Below, in pieces: positions 1 to 9,616 of a stretch of DNA of 64,000 nt. The stretch's first letter is position 1; each line of letters opens with the position of its first letter. The stretch is from an uncultured Acidimicrobiales bacterium (GTDB taxonomy: Bacteria > Actinomycetota > Acidimicrobiia > Acidimicrobiales > SZUA-35). The stretch covers positions 1 through 64,000 of the forward strand of contig CALKZY010000003.1 of assembly GCA_938002965.1 (NCBI GenBank). The letters are read 5' to 3'. Both the position numbers and the translations under genes were made by a program. The notes beneath the pieces were generated by a model, which worked only from the letters and a program-made list of their open reading frames with translations, searched no databases and had not been told where the DNA came from.

Positions 1-4
1 GCTG

Positions 5-77
5 AGCCCGGAAGGAGGTTCGAACTCCTGACCTACGCTTTACAAGAGCGTTGCTCTACCAGCTGAGCTATCCGGGC
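5..77 (-). tRNA. tRNA-Thr (anticodon TGT)
   Basis: On the minus strand the sequence folds as a complete cloverleaf. The acceptor arm GCCCGGA (71-77) pairs with TCCGGGC (6-12). A D-arm contains AGCTGGTAGAGC. The anticodon stem ACGCT/AGCGT encloses the loop CTTGTAA, giving anticodon TGT, which reads ACA threonine codons. The T-arm contains GTTCGAA. The discriminator base is T at position 5, and the 3' CCA is not encoded, as is usual in many actinobacteria. Confidence 0.95.
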
Positions 78-235
78 GGGACATCTAGAGTTTAGCGATT
101 GCCAAAGTTGACGGCGCTCCATCCGCTACATTGTCTCCTGAGGGCGCCGGGACCAGCTTTGCACAGCCGAGGTGCATGAACGCCGGTCGCCTCCCAGCGA
201 CGTGTCGCTGCTCGATCACGAGGGAGTGACGTCAT

Positions 236-1087
236 ATGACCGACACGATGACGGAACCACAGGAGCAGGCGCCCGACGATGAACTTGATCGCCGCGCTCG
301 CTACGGTGGCACCGATCTGTTCCGAGGCGTTTTGGTCTTGATTATAGCCGCCGCTGTCGGCATCCTGCTAGTTGGTCAAACCCCTTCGAGCCCTCGATTC
401 CTGATCGACGGGGACGAGGAAACAGCCGATGCCGATGCATCAGGCGACCTTGAAGCCCCAACCGCTGACGCCTCTGAAGACCTTGACGGCGAGTCGGTCG
501 ACTTTTCAGCCGACGAGGACACCGGTCTCGGTGCTGGATCGGCCATGGTCGACGACGAAGCAGCGTCTGACACTGCTTCCGCCGACATCTTGCCCGACGC
601 CACCGAAGACGAAGCTGACTCCGATACCCCGGCCGCCTCGGTCAATCCGGTTGGCACCGAAGACACCGACACCGATGCTGATGCCGGCATCGACGGTGAG
701 ACCGATTCCGACAGCAGCACCGACGGGGCCGATCCTGACGCCATGAATGACTCAACCGGTCGGTCGCCAAGCGAAGTCGCCACGATCGTACTCAATCACA
801 CAACTCGAAAAGGCATAGCCAGCACGGAGACCGACAAGCTTGGTGCCGCCGGCTATGTCACCCTCCCGGCCAGCAACGCCGCTACATCATCCGGTTCCGG
901 TGTGTTCTACGCCGAGGGCTATGAAACCGAAGCCGAGGCCCTGGCCACAACACTCGGTGTGACAACCTCCGGGCTTGTTCGCCCGTTGAGTGATCCGACC
1001 GCACCCACCGTTGCTTCCGACGTTGACTTGTCTAAAGCCAACATTGTTGTGGTGCTGGGTAAAGACGGCTTCCTGCCTGCCGACTGA
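236..1087 (+). CDS. Membrane-anchored protein with acidic linker and C-terminal LytR_C domain
   Basis: 283 aa. A short cytoplasmic N-terminus precedes one hydrophobic segment (about residues 29-48, LFRGVLVLIIAAAVG). About 130 residues rich in Asp, Ala, Ser and Thr follow, which should be extended and disordered. The last ~100 residues (from VATIVLNHTTRKG to IVVVLGKDG) match the LytR_C fold found at the ends of LytR-CpsA-Psr wall-polymer ligases and of stand-alone envelope proteins. No LCP catalytic domain is present, so it is not itself a ligase. The ATG at 236 follows GAGGGAG. A role at the cell envelope is inferred from topology only; the partner and substrate are unknown. Confidence 0.75.
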   Translation: MTDTMTEPQEQAPDDELDRRARYGGTDLFRGVLVLIIAAAVGILLVGQTPSSPRFLIDGDEETADADASGDLEAPTADASEDLDGESVDFSADEDTGLGAGSAMVDDEAASDTASADILPDATEDEADSDTPAASVNPVGTEDTDTDADAGIDGETDSDSSTDGADPDAMNDSTGRSPSEVATIVLNHTTRKGIASTETDKLGAAGYVTLPASNAATSSGSGVFYAEGYETEAEALATTLGVTTSGLVRPLSDPTAPTVASDVDLSKANIVVVLGKDGFLPAD

Positions 1088-1158
1088 TCGATCGGTCTCC
1101 GGTCACAGTTCGGTTCGGAATGGTTCGCTGCAACGGGGTAGCGATAACGTGAGCCTCT

Positions 1159-2181
1159 ATGTCCAACATGCGGTCGGTACTCCTGGCCTTTGACAAGTTC
1201 CGGGGTACAGCCGACAACGGTGAGTTGACGGCTGCCGCCGCCTCGGCTGCCGAGCGTCTGGGTTGGACAGCCAAGTCGGTCTCTTTGGCCGATGGCGGAG
1301 AAGGTTCGCTGAACGCGTTGGGTGGACCTAACCGGACCGCTGAGGTCACCGACCCTCTGGGTCGCAAGGTCGAAGCCGGTTGGCGGCTTGAGGGCAAGAA
1401 CGCGTTTATCGAGATGTCGGCCGCTTCTGGTCTGGCCCTTGTCGGCGGCGCTGAGCGCAATCAGCCCTTGGAAGCATCGACGGTCGGGACTGGCCAGCTC
1501 ATCGCCAACGCCATCGAGGTTGGTGCCCGTGACATCTACGTTTTTCTTGGGGGTTCGGCCACGACCGACGGAGGTCTGGGTGCGTTGCGGGCCATGCCGC
1601 CGCCGGCCCGCCTCAAAGAAGTGAACCTGGTAGTTGCCTGCGACGTTGAGACTCTCTTCGCTGATGCCGCCAGCGAATTTGGTCCACAAAAAGGCGCTTC
1701 GGCCGCTCAGGTCAAGATGCTGTCCCGACGGTTGGAACGACTACAGCAGATCTACTTCGATGACTACGGCGTCGATCTTCGGCAACGCCCCGGTGGCGGC
1801 GCCGCCGGTGGTTTGGCCGGCGGTCTGATGGCGGTTGGGGCGGAAACGGTGGCCGGGTTTGAGTTGCTGGCTGATCACGTTGGCTTGGACCAGCTCCTAC
1901 CCGACGTCGACTTCTGCATCACCGGCGAAGGGAAACTCGATCACACCTCGTTCCAAGGCAAGGTGGTCGGTGGCGTTCATCGTTGGGCCCGCGATCTTGG
2001 TGTGCCGACCGCCGCCATTGTCGGTGTCGTCGCTGATGATCTGGAACCACCGAGTGGACTTGTCGTTCGCTCGTTGACCGACGAGTACGGCCCCGAGGCC
2101 GCTGTTGGCGACACGCTTCGGCTGGTTGAGGAGTTAGCCGAGCTGGTTCTGTCGAAGGCCCAGACTGACGCAGGCGACTAG
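1159..2181 (+). CDS. Glycerate kinase (GlxK/GarK family)
   Basis: 340 aa. It opens with LLAFDKFRGT and then LADGGEGSLNAL, which correspond to the N-terminal signature of class II glycerate kinases (usually written DSFKGS...DGGEGT). The FLGGSATTDGGLGAL stretch and the late ITGEGKLD are also family signatures. The enzyme phosphorylates D-glycerate with ATP, usually to 2-phosphoglycerate, feeding glyoxylate or glycerate carbon into glycolysis. It is somewhat shorter than the ~375-380 aa of the enterobacterial enzymes, mainly in the middle. The ATG at 1159 is used; a second ATG nine bases on is possible. The preceding gene ends 71 nt upstream, so co-transcription is possible but not shown. Confidence 0.88.
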   Translation: MSNMRSVLLAFDKFRGTADNGELTAAAASAAERLGWTAKSVSLADGGEGSLNALGGPNRTAEVTDPLGRKVEAGWRLEGKNAFIEMSAASGLALVGGAERNQPLEASTVGTGQLIANAIEVGARDIYVFLGGSATTDGGLGALRAMPPPARLKEVNLVVACDVETLFADAASEFGPQKGASAAQVKMLSRRLERLQQIYFDDYGVDLRQRPGGGAAGGLAGGLMAVGAETVAGFELLADHVGLDQLLPDVDFCITGEGKLDHTSFQGKVVGGVHRWARDLGVPTAAIVGVVADDLEPPSGLVVRSLTDEYGPEAAVGDTLRLVEELAELVLSKAQTDAGD

Positions 2182-2206
2182 GCCCAGTTCGCTACGGCGC
2201 ATCGGG

Positions 2207-2422
2207 TCAGACTCGACCGCGACGAAGCAGGTATCGCCCGACCCAGGCCATTACCGCTAGGGCCAGAGCGAAGAAGACCAGCTGGATGACCAGCAGGGCG
2301 ACGCGGTTGATCAACCCGTCCAAGAAGTTGCCGGCCAGCAGGCCGATGATAATGAAGGCCACTCCCACCAGCGTCAAGCTGGGGGCGGGAACCCACCGGG
2401 GAACAAGCCGCCTGCTAGCCAT
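2207..2422 (-). CDS. Small two-helix membrane protein
   Basis: 71 aa. Two hydrophobic stretches are visible (about residues 15-30, LTLVGVAFIIIGLLAG, and 40-62, VALLVIQLVFFALALAVMA). A basic C-terminal tail (RYLLRRGRV) follows, so both ends probably face the cytoplasm. I do not recognise a family. It is convergent with the glycerate kinase gene, with 25 nt between the stops. The coding call rests on the coherent membrane topology and on the arrangement with the neighbour, so it is moderately secure. Confidence 0.55.
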   Translation of the reverse strand: MASRRLVPRWVPAPSLTLVGVAFIIIGLLAGNFLDGLINRVALLVIQLVFFALALAVMAWVGRYLLRRGRV

Positions 2423-2696
2423 GCCGTCAGCCTAGCCCAACGCTGGTCGAGGTCGCGGTGGGGCTGGCGACCCATCGTGAGATCGATGCGAGGGAATCGA
2501 AGGGCCCATCGGTGGCGAATCGGTCGGCTCATTGTGGCCGTCGAGGCTTGCCGCTCGTGGGGTTAACCCGATGGTTAGTTACTGGGCGGCGCAAATTCGC
2601 GGGAACCTGAGCGGTCGGCAATCGGAGTCACCTCCGAGTGCCGGCCGCTTGCCCCTTTTGGGTAGCGTCTCCGGTTTCGACGTTCGTCTGTGGCAA
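2423..2696. other. Intergenic region upstream of groEL
   Basis: About 270 bases with no convincing gene. Short frames here have no family resemblance. It lies between the divergent small membrane protein gene and groEL, so it should hold promoters for both. Apart from the CIRCE element just downstream, I see no strong repeat or hairpin. Confidence 0.5.
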
Positions 2697-2723
2697 CTAG
2701 CACTCTCATCGGTAGAGTGCTAA
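2697..2723. promoter_or_regulatory. CIRCE element (HrcA operator) of groEL
   Basis: CTAGCACTC, nine bases, then GAGTGCTAA. This matches the CIRCE consensus TTAGCACTC-N9-GAGTGCTAA at 17 of 18 arm positions. It lies 40 bases before the groEL start. By analogy with other bacteria, the HrcA repressor should bind here and release on heat or protein-folding stress. The hrcA gene itself is not in the window. Confidence 0.93.
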
Positions 2724-2732
2724 TTCGTCTAG

Positions 2733-4352
<1,620 letters not shown>

Positions 4353-5555
4353 TTACTGCAGCACTCGTACTTCTCGGGGCACGTCCATGAGGCACTCGGC
4401 TGGTCCTGATTCGGTTATCAGAATCGACTCGGTGATCTCCAGGCCCCAAGTTTCCATCCACAGGCCGGGCATGAAGTGAAACGTCATGCCCGGCCTGAGG
4501 ACTGTTTCGTCCTCGGGCCGGAAGCTAATGGTTCGCTCACCCCAGTCAGGGGGAAAGCTCAGCCCGATCGGGTAGCCGCAGCGGTCGCCGCCCCGGTCAA
4601 TCCCCCGAGCAGCCAGCGCATCCCGTAGGGCGACAGCCACGTCGCCGGCCCGGTTCCCGGCTTGTGCCGCCTCAATGCCAGCCTCGAGTCCACTGAGCAG
4701 CGCCGCTTCGGCATTGCGAATCTCCAATGGTGGGTCGCCGATGAACACCGACCGGCACAGCGGAGCGTGATAGCGCCGGTAACAACCGGCCAGTTCGAAG
4801 AACGTTGCCGCTCCACGATCCATGGGGGCATCGGTCCAGGTGAGGTGGCAGGCCGACGCGTCCTCACCGGTTGGTAGTAACGGCAAGATGGCCGGGTAGT
4901 CGCCGCCGTGCTCGGGTGTCCCCGTTATCGAGGCATGGAAGATTTCGGCCACCAGATCGTTCTTGCGCATGCCCGGCGTCAGGACCTGGTCGACGTGGCG
5001 GTAGGTGGTTTCCATGATTGACCCGGCGATTCGCATGTAGCCAATCTCGGAATCGGATTTCACCGCTCGCTGCCAGTTGACCAGCCCGGTGGCATCAATC
5101 AGTTCGACCTCGGAACGACCGACAGCGTCGGCCAAAGTCGACCGCAGTTCCTGGTCGGCCTTGGCCGAGTAGTAGTAGTTGTCCAGCTCGACCCCGATGC
5201 GTCGAGTCGCCCAACCTCGGTCTGCCAGCAGCGCCCCTAACGTTTGCATGGGGTGCCGTTGAGGCGTCTGCACGTAGGCGTCGGGGTAGGGCACGATGTC
5301 GTCTGGCGCTAGCCAGGTTGTTCGCAGCGCTGCCTTGGTGTCCATGGCCCGACCCCAGTAGAGGGGATCGGTGTCCAAGGTGACGATCACCCCCTGGAAG
5401 GTGTAGAACGACCAGGCGTTGAAGCCAGTGAGCCAGCACATGTTCGACGGATCGGATACGAACAGCACCTCGACCCCAGCCGCCTCCATGGCGGCCCGGG
5501 TCTTGGTGAGACGTTGCTGGTATTCGTCGACGGTGAAGTGAAGGTTCGGATTCAC
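4353..5555 (-). CDS. doeA: Probable ectoine hydrolase DoeA (M24 peptidase fold)
   Basis: 400 aa from a GTG at 5555; an in-frame GTG at 5600 would overlap the upstream gene. The creatinase-type N-terminal domain (SDPSNMCWLTGFNAWSFY) and the pita-bread domain with ATFFELAGCYRRYHAPL resemble DoeA/EutD, which opens the ectoine ring to give N-acetyl-diaminobutyrate. The metal ligands of true M24 aminopeptidases are absent: FELAG replaces the first Asp motif and GYPIGLSFPP replaces the His motif. This is as in DoeA and creatinase. The likely next enzyme, DoeB, is encoded two genes upstream on the same strand, which supports the call. Another amidohydrolase of the same fold (creatinase-like) remains possible. 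Confidence 0.78.
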   Translation of the reverse strand: MNPNLHFTVDEYQQRLTKTRAAMEAAGVEVLFVSDPSNMCWLTGFNAWSFYTFQGVIVTLDTDPLYWGRAMDTKAALRTTWLAPDDIVPYPDAYVQTPQRHPMQTLGALLADRGWATRRIGVELDNYYYSAKADQELRSTLADAVGRSEVELIDATGLVNWQRAVKSDSEIGYMRIAGSIMETTYRHVDQVLTPGMRKNDLVAEIFHASITGTPEHGGDYPAILPLLPTGEDASACHLTWTDAPMDRGAATFFELAGCYRRYHAPLCRSVFIGDPPLEIRNAEAALLSGLEAGIEAAQAGNRAGDVAVALRDALAARGIDRGGDRCGYPIGLSFPPDWGERTISFRPEDETVLRPGMTFHFMPGLWMETWGLEITESILITESGPAECLMDVPREVRVLQ

Positions 5556-5583
5556 CGTTTGATCTCTGTTGGCCTCAGTGGCC

Positions 5584-6117
5584 TTAGACCTGACGACCAC
5601 AGAATGAAAGCAGCTGGGTCTGCTCGTCGGCGTCGGCGGGGCAGTCGACCGCTGGACCGAACATGTTGGCGCCTCGCATGGCCTCTTCAGGGAATCGCTG
5701 CATGCCTCCCAGCGTGGCTGAAACCGCCTGGGTCGGAAGCTGTTCGTCTGCTCCGATGGCCCGAGCCAGATCCCAAGTGTGTATTAGCAGGTCGCCAGCG
5801 GAGACTCCGAACGGGACCATCTTGGGTACGGTTCCCATCGGTCCGAATTCGGTTGTTCCGTCGAGGGCTCCTTCGGCGGAGAGGGCGGCCTTGATGGCGT
5901 CGCGAGTTGTCGGCCAGTCGGCCCCTTCAGGGATCTCGGCGCCTACCATTCCGCCGGTGAACCCGACCTGCACGCCGACGGCGTGGTCTACCAGATCCTT
6001 GACCGTCCAGGCGTCGCATGGGGTGGATGCGGCCCACTGCTCCTCGGTCACGGCGTCGTACCGCTGGCTGAATGCATCGGCGGCGGCGTTCCAGATATCG
6101 ATGTGTTGTTGACTCAT
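5584..6117 (-). CDS. TIGR03086 family protein (mycothiol-dependent maleylpyruvate isomerase/DinB fold)
   Basis: 177 aa. The motifs STPCDAWTVKDLVDHAVG near the N-terminus and DLLIHTWDLARAIG near residue 110 are typical of actinobacterial TIGR03086 proteins. Those belong to the DinB/MDMPI four-helix fold and carry potential metal-binding histidines. The biochemical role of the family is mostly unknown; several relatives use mycothiol or bind a divalent metal. It lies between doeB (65 nt upstream) and doeA (28 nt downstream) on the same strand, so it may be co-transcribed with them. I see no direct reason to place it in ectoine breakdown. Confidence 0.8.
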   Translation of the reverse strand: MSQQHIDIWNAAADAFSQRYDAVTEEQWAASTPCDAWTVKDLVDHAVGVQVGFTGGMVGAEIPEGADWPTTRDAIKAALSAEGALDGTTEFGPMGTVPKMVPFGVSAGDLLIHTWDLARAIGADEQLPTQAVSATLGGMQRFPEEAMRGANMFGPAVDCPADADEQTQLLSFCGRQV

Positions 6118-6181
6118 ACCGAGGATGCTAGCCGAGGTGTGGGCTCAGATCAGGCGGTGGACCAGACTGGTGCCGTCGCTC

Positions 6182-7219
6182 TCAGTCCAAGGTTGCCTGC
6201 ATGGCGATGGCGTCGCCCATCTTGATCAGCCCGGGGTGGTGGCGCATCGCCAACACGCCGTCGACGGTGGCGTGATAGTCGACCGGGGCGACACCGAGCC
6301 GTCGAGACTCATGGACCCGGGCGATGGGCTGCCCGGCGCTGATAGCCCCGCCAAGCGGCACCAGCCACTCGATGAGGCCATCGGTGTTGCTTATGACGTA
6401 GCCGCCGACGTCGGGCACCGTAATGGGCTGTGACACCCGATCTGGGGTTGAGGCCTCCGCTGAGTCCGGGTCTAACACGCCCCAGTGGACGAGAAGGTTC
6501 CGGGCTCCGGCGTCAACAATGTTCACCAACTCTGGGCGGGTGGTACCGGTGCCACCGATCTCAGTGGTTACAAACGGGCGGCCCGAGCCGGCTACCAGCG
6601 TGTCCCACATGCCGAGTGAATCGAGTTCGACCAGCTTGGTCACGTACGGTGCAGCGAACGCTTTGGCTGCTGCTTGGGCGGCGGCGTCGACCTTGGGCTG
6701 GTCGGGCGTGGCCACTGACGACGCCATGGGGATGAACTCCAATGTTCGGCCACCGTCGTGAATGTCGACCACGGCGTCGGCCATAGGTAGGAGATAGCGG
6801 CTGAAGTAGTCGGCAATTCGTTCGGTGTGGGTGCCGTCGGGTTTGCCGGGGAAGCTTCGGTTCAGATTGCCTTTGTCGATGGGGGAGGTGCGAGTACCAG
6901 CTGCGAACGCCGGCTGGTTCATGCACGGAACGATGATGACTCGGCCCGAAATGTCAGCTGGGTCGAGAGTGTTGGCCAACTTGATGAGGGTCATCGGGCC
7001 CTGGTACTCGTCGCCATGATTGCCACCAGTCATCAACACGGTTGACCCGTCGCCGTTGCCGATCACGGCCAGTGGGATCATGACCGCGCCGTAGGCTGCG
7101 TCATCGCGGCTGTAGGGGAGCACGAGGTGGCCGTGGTGTCGACCATCGGAGTCAAAGTCAACGGTCGACGAAATAGGGCTGGCTGGCAGATCGTTGTTTG
7201 TTGCTGCAGCGCTGGTCAT
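6182..7219 (-). CDS. doeB: N-acetyl-L-2,4-diaminobutyrate deacetylase DoeB
   Basis: 345 aa, the usual length. It is a zinc carboxypeptidase-like deacylase of the AstE/AspA family. The zinc motif HGDE sits in GGNHGDEYQGP, with the third ligand likely in VVDIHDGG. The start (FDSDGRHHGHLVLPYS) and SPIDKGNLNRSFPGKPDGT closely follow DoeB, as I recall that family. It removes the acetyl group from N-acetyl-diaminobutyrate made by DoeA, giving 2,4-diaminobutyrate, which is then converted to aspartate. The later steps (aminotransferase, dehydrogenase) are not in the window. ATG at 7219; the nitrobindin gene diverges to the right. Confidence 0.87.
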   Translation of the reverse strand: MTSAAATNNDLPASPISSTVDFDSDGRHHGHLVLPYSRDDAAYGAVMIPLAVIGNGDGSTVLMTGGNHGDEYQGPMTLIKLANTLDPADISGRVIIVPCMNQPAFAAGTRTSPIDKGNLNRSFPGKPDGTHTERIADYFSRYLLPMADAVVDIHDGGRTLEFIPMASSVATPDQPKVDAAAQAAAKAFAAPYVTKLVELDSLGMWDTLVAGSGRPFVTTEIGGTGTTRPELVNIVDAGARNLLVHWGVLDPDSAEASTPDRVSQPITVPDVGGYVISNTDGLIEWLVPLGGAISAGQPIARVHESRRLGVAPVDYHATVDGVLAMRHHPGLIKMGDAIAMQATLD

Positions 7220-7282
7220 TTCAACACGTTAACTGATAGCGGAGAAAGTGCGCTGGGCCGCAAATGGAGGAATACTGGACGG

Positions 7283-7801
7283 GTGAGCAGCAATCCGACG
7301 CCCGATCGGGCACTGCATCCCGCCGCCGAACCGTTCGCATTCATGCTCGGTACCTGGGCGGGTTCGGGGGAGGGTTCGTATCCCACAATCGACGGATTCT
7401 CCTACCTTGAAGAGGTCACCTTCGGCCATGTCGGCAAGCCATTCTTTGCATACACCCAAAAGACCCGTCACGCGGAAACCGGAGCACCGTTGCACGCAGA
7501 GAGTGGCTATTGGCGATTCCTCACTGGTGACGGGGTGACCGGTTCCGGTATCGAGTTGGTGATGGTCCACCCCACCGGTGTGGCTGAGCTGCTTTCCGGG
7601 GCGTTCATAGCTGAACACGGTGGCGGCACATTCGAGTTGAGTTGCCCCAACGTGGCGACAACCGCATCGGCCGTTCTGGTGGAGAGGACAACCCGGCAGT
7701 TCCACTTCGACGGCGACACGCTGAGTTACGACGTAGCCATGGCCGCAGTAGGTCAACCGTTGACTCATCATCTGTCGGCCACGCTCTCTCGTCGCGGTTA
7801 G
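7283..7801 (+). CDS. Nitrobindin-like heme-binding beta-barrel protein (FABP-like, DUF1794)
   Basis: 172 aa from the GTG at 7283; GGAGG lies at 7266-7270. The reading frame is open further upstream but would overlap doeB. The signature GTWAGSGEGSYPTI near residue 22, GKPFFAYTQKT, and a C-terminal LTHHLSATLSR are those of nitrobindins. In that family the C-terminal histidine binds ferric heme in a 10-stranded barrel, and the proteins isomerise peroxynitrite and react with nitric oxide. It is encoded near hemQ, which fits a heme-linked function but does not prove it. Confidence 0.83.
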   Translation: MSSNPTPDRALHPAAEPFAFMLGTWAGSGEGSYPTIDGFSYLEEVTFGHVGKPFFAYTQKTRHAETGAPLHAESGYWRFLTGDGVTGSGIELVMVHPTGVAELLSGAFIAEHGGGTFELSCPNVATTASAVLVERTTRQFHFDGDTLSYDVAMAAVGQPLTHHLSATLSRRG

Positions 7802-7831
7802 CCTCCGGCGGGTGGGTTGGAGAGAGTCCTA

Positions 7832-8656
7832 ATGGTGCGTTCACGGTCACAACAGCTTTTCGTTCGCAACCTTGGTGGTGGCCGTCAACCGGACGATCTG
7901 GTGGTGGAGGAACCGATGACCATCCAACTCGATGGTCACGACGTGAGCTCCACCATGCGAACCCCCGGTCACGACTTTGAATTGGCTGTTGGCTTCCTCC
8001 TAGCCGAGGGTTTGATCTCTGGGGGCGAGGTGGCCGGCATTCGCTACTGCGGCACCGGCTCGCCGGTCGACAGCGAGTTCAACGTGGTCACTGTTGAAAC
8101 CGGTGGCCAGGTTGACGCCCCCACTGCCCGCATGGGGACGATCTCGTCGTCGTGTGGTATCTGCGGTATCGATGCCATTGAAACGCTAACTGAACGGCTG
8201 CGAGTGCTGCCGCGCTACGAGCCGTGGGATCTCGATCTGCTCATCGCCGGACCCGATCTCATGCGAAAGGCCCAACCGCTGTTCGACGCCACCGGAGCAG
8301 TCCACGCCGCCGCCGCCATGAACCGAGCCGGTGACATCCTTGTGGTGCGTGAAGACATCGGACGGCACAACGCTGTCGACAAGGTGGTGGGGCGAATGGT
8401 CATGGACGACCTGATCCCAACTGGTTCCGATGGCGGCGACTCCGACTATGCCTTGATGGTCAGTGGTCGGGCGTCGTTTGAGATGGTCCAAAAAGCCTGG
8501 GCGGCTGGATTCACTGCGTTGGTGGCGGTGTCTGGGCCATCGTCGTTGGCGGTATCAACTGCTCGCCGGGCCGGCCTCACCGTCTTGGGCTTCGCCCGCG
8601 ATGGGCAGGCTAAGATCTACAGCCCGCTGGAAATTGTGGACGGACCGACTCGGTAG
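7832..8656 (+). CDS. fdhD: Formate dehydrogenase accessory sulfurtransferase FdhD
   Basis: 274 aa from the ATG at 7832, which follows GAGAGAG; a TTG 15 bases earlier is the alternative. Family landmarks are MRTPGHDFELAVGFL, the SSCGICG motif with Cys108 and Cys111, REDIGRHNAVDKVVG near residue 170, and a late SGRASFEMVQKA. FdhD takes sulfur from a cysteine desulfurase and inserts it into the bis-MGD molybdenum cofactor of formate dehydrogenases. No formate dehydrogenase gene is in the window. The gene sits 10 nt ahead of hemQ and could share its transcript. Confidence 0.95.
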   Translation: MVRSRSQQLFVRNLGGGRQPDDLVVEEPMTIQLDGHDVSSTMRTPGHDFELAVGFLLAEGLISGGEVAGIRYCGTGSPVDSEFNVVTVETGGQVDAPTARMGTISSSCGICGIDAIETLTERLRVLPRYEPWDLDLLIAGPDLMRKAQPLFDATGAVHAAAAMNRAGDILVVREDIGRHNAVDKVVGRMVMDDLIPTGSDGGDSDYALMVSGRASFEMVQKAWAAGFTALVAVSGPSSLAVSTARRAGLTVLGFARDGQAKIYSPLEIVDGPTR

Positions 8657-8666
8657 GCTTGGTCGG

Positions 8667-9422
8667 GTGACCGAGCATCCCGCCCCCGCCCACGACCAAC
8701 CCGAAACGACCTCGGAGTTGGCTCCTGAGCGAAACGAGAACGGCTCCACCGAGATGTCGGTCGGCATCGGCGTCGTCCACCTCTTCTTCCGCTTGTCGCT
8801 GGGAAGCGAACGAGCCGCCGCCCTCGACGCGCTGGCCAAGGCCGAGAAGAATGACGTCCAAATCGTCACCGCTGCGGTGTTGGGGCATAAAGCCGACCTG
8901 GCTGTCATGGGTCTGCATCGGGACCTGAAAGAACTCCGCCGACTACAAACCGATTTGGTGGCGGCCGGCCTGGAGCTGGTCGACAGCTACGTCTCGCTAA
9001 CCGAGATCAGCGAATATGCCGCCGGTGTACCCGATCGCATGAAGCAGGATCGCCTGTATCCGGTGCTGCCGCCGGAGGGTAAGCCGGCGTGGTGTTTCTA
9101 CCCCATGAGCAAGAAACGTGAGCCGGGCCAGAACTGGTTCACCACCGAGTTCGATCGTCGCAAGGAGCTCATGTACGAACATGGCGCCAGCGGACGTAAG
9201 TTCGCCGGTCGTCTGGTTCAACTGATCACCGGATCCACCGGTGTCGACGACTACGAGTGGGGAGTTACTCTGTTCGCCCAGCACCCCGATGACCTCAAAG
9301 ACGTGGTGTACACCATGCGCTTCGATGAGGCTTCGGCCGTTTACGCCGAGTTCGGGCCGTTCTACACCGGTCTGGTGGACGAGCCTGCCACAGTAATGTC
9401 CGAGATCGGCCTATCCGACTAA
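8667..9422 (+). CDS. hemQ: Coproheme decarboxylase HemQ (chlorite dismutase family)
   Basis: 251 aa from a GTG at 8667; an ATG at 8754 (MSVGIGVVHLFF) is a possible shorter start. The motif WCFYPMSKKR contains Tyr145, the tyrosine that forms the radical in coproheme decarboxylation in this family. No arginine of the chlorite-dismutase type is evident. HemQ converts coproheme III to heme b at the end of the coproporphyrin pathway used by actinobacteria. Other heme genes in the window (hemE and hemY at 34-37 kb) lie in a separate operon. The stop of fdhD is only 10 nt upstream. Confidence 0.92.
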   Translation: MTEHPAPAHDQPETTSELAPERNENGSTEMSVGIGVVHLFFRLSLGSERAAALDALAKAEKNDVQIVTAAVLGHKADLAVMGLHRDLKELRRLQTDLVAAGLELVDSYVSLTEISEYAAGVPDRMKQDRLYPVLPPEGKPAWCFYPMSKKREPGQNWFTTEFDRRKELMYEHGASGRKFAGRLVQLITGSTGVDDYEWGVTLFAQHPDDLKDVVYTMRFDEASAVYAEFGPFYTGLVDEPATVMSEIGLSD

Positions 9423-9616
9423 CAGAACGGCCGTCGAAGATGCTGGAGGCGGCCGAGTGGACTGGTGACTAGGTGTTCACCCGGGCACTCTCGTTACACA
9501 TTCGGTAGTACGGCCGACAGGGGGCGATGCCCCCAATCGATGATCTTGAGCTACATTCAGTTCGGCTTGCCGGGCCCTTCGACGCACCGGTGGCTGAGAC
9601 CAAGGTGGTGCTAGGT

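Noticed and set aside
4353-4360. Terminator between groEL and doeA
   Set aside because: The two stop codons are adjacent and no hairpin with a T-run is present.
5556-5600. Longer start of doeA at GTG 5600
   Set aside because: It would overlap the upstream stop by 17 bases, and the DoeA family, as I recall it, begins near the NPNLHFT stretch after 5555.
8463-8666. Longer start for hemQ reaching back into fdhD
   Set aside because: The extension is antisense-like low-complexity sequence inside fdhD; GTG at 8667 is next to the fdhD stop and fits the family start.
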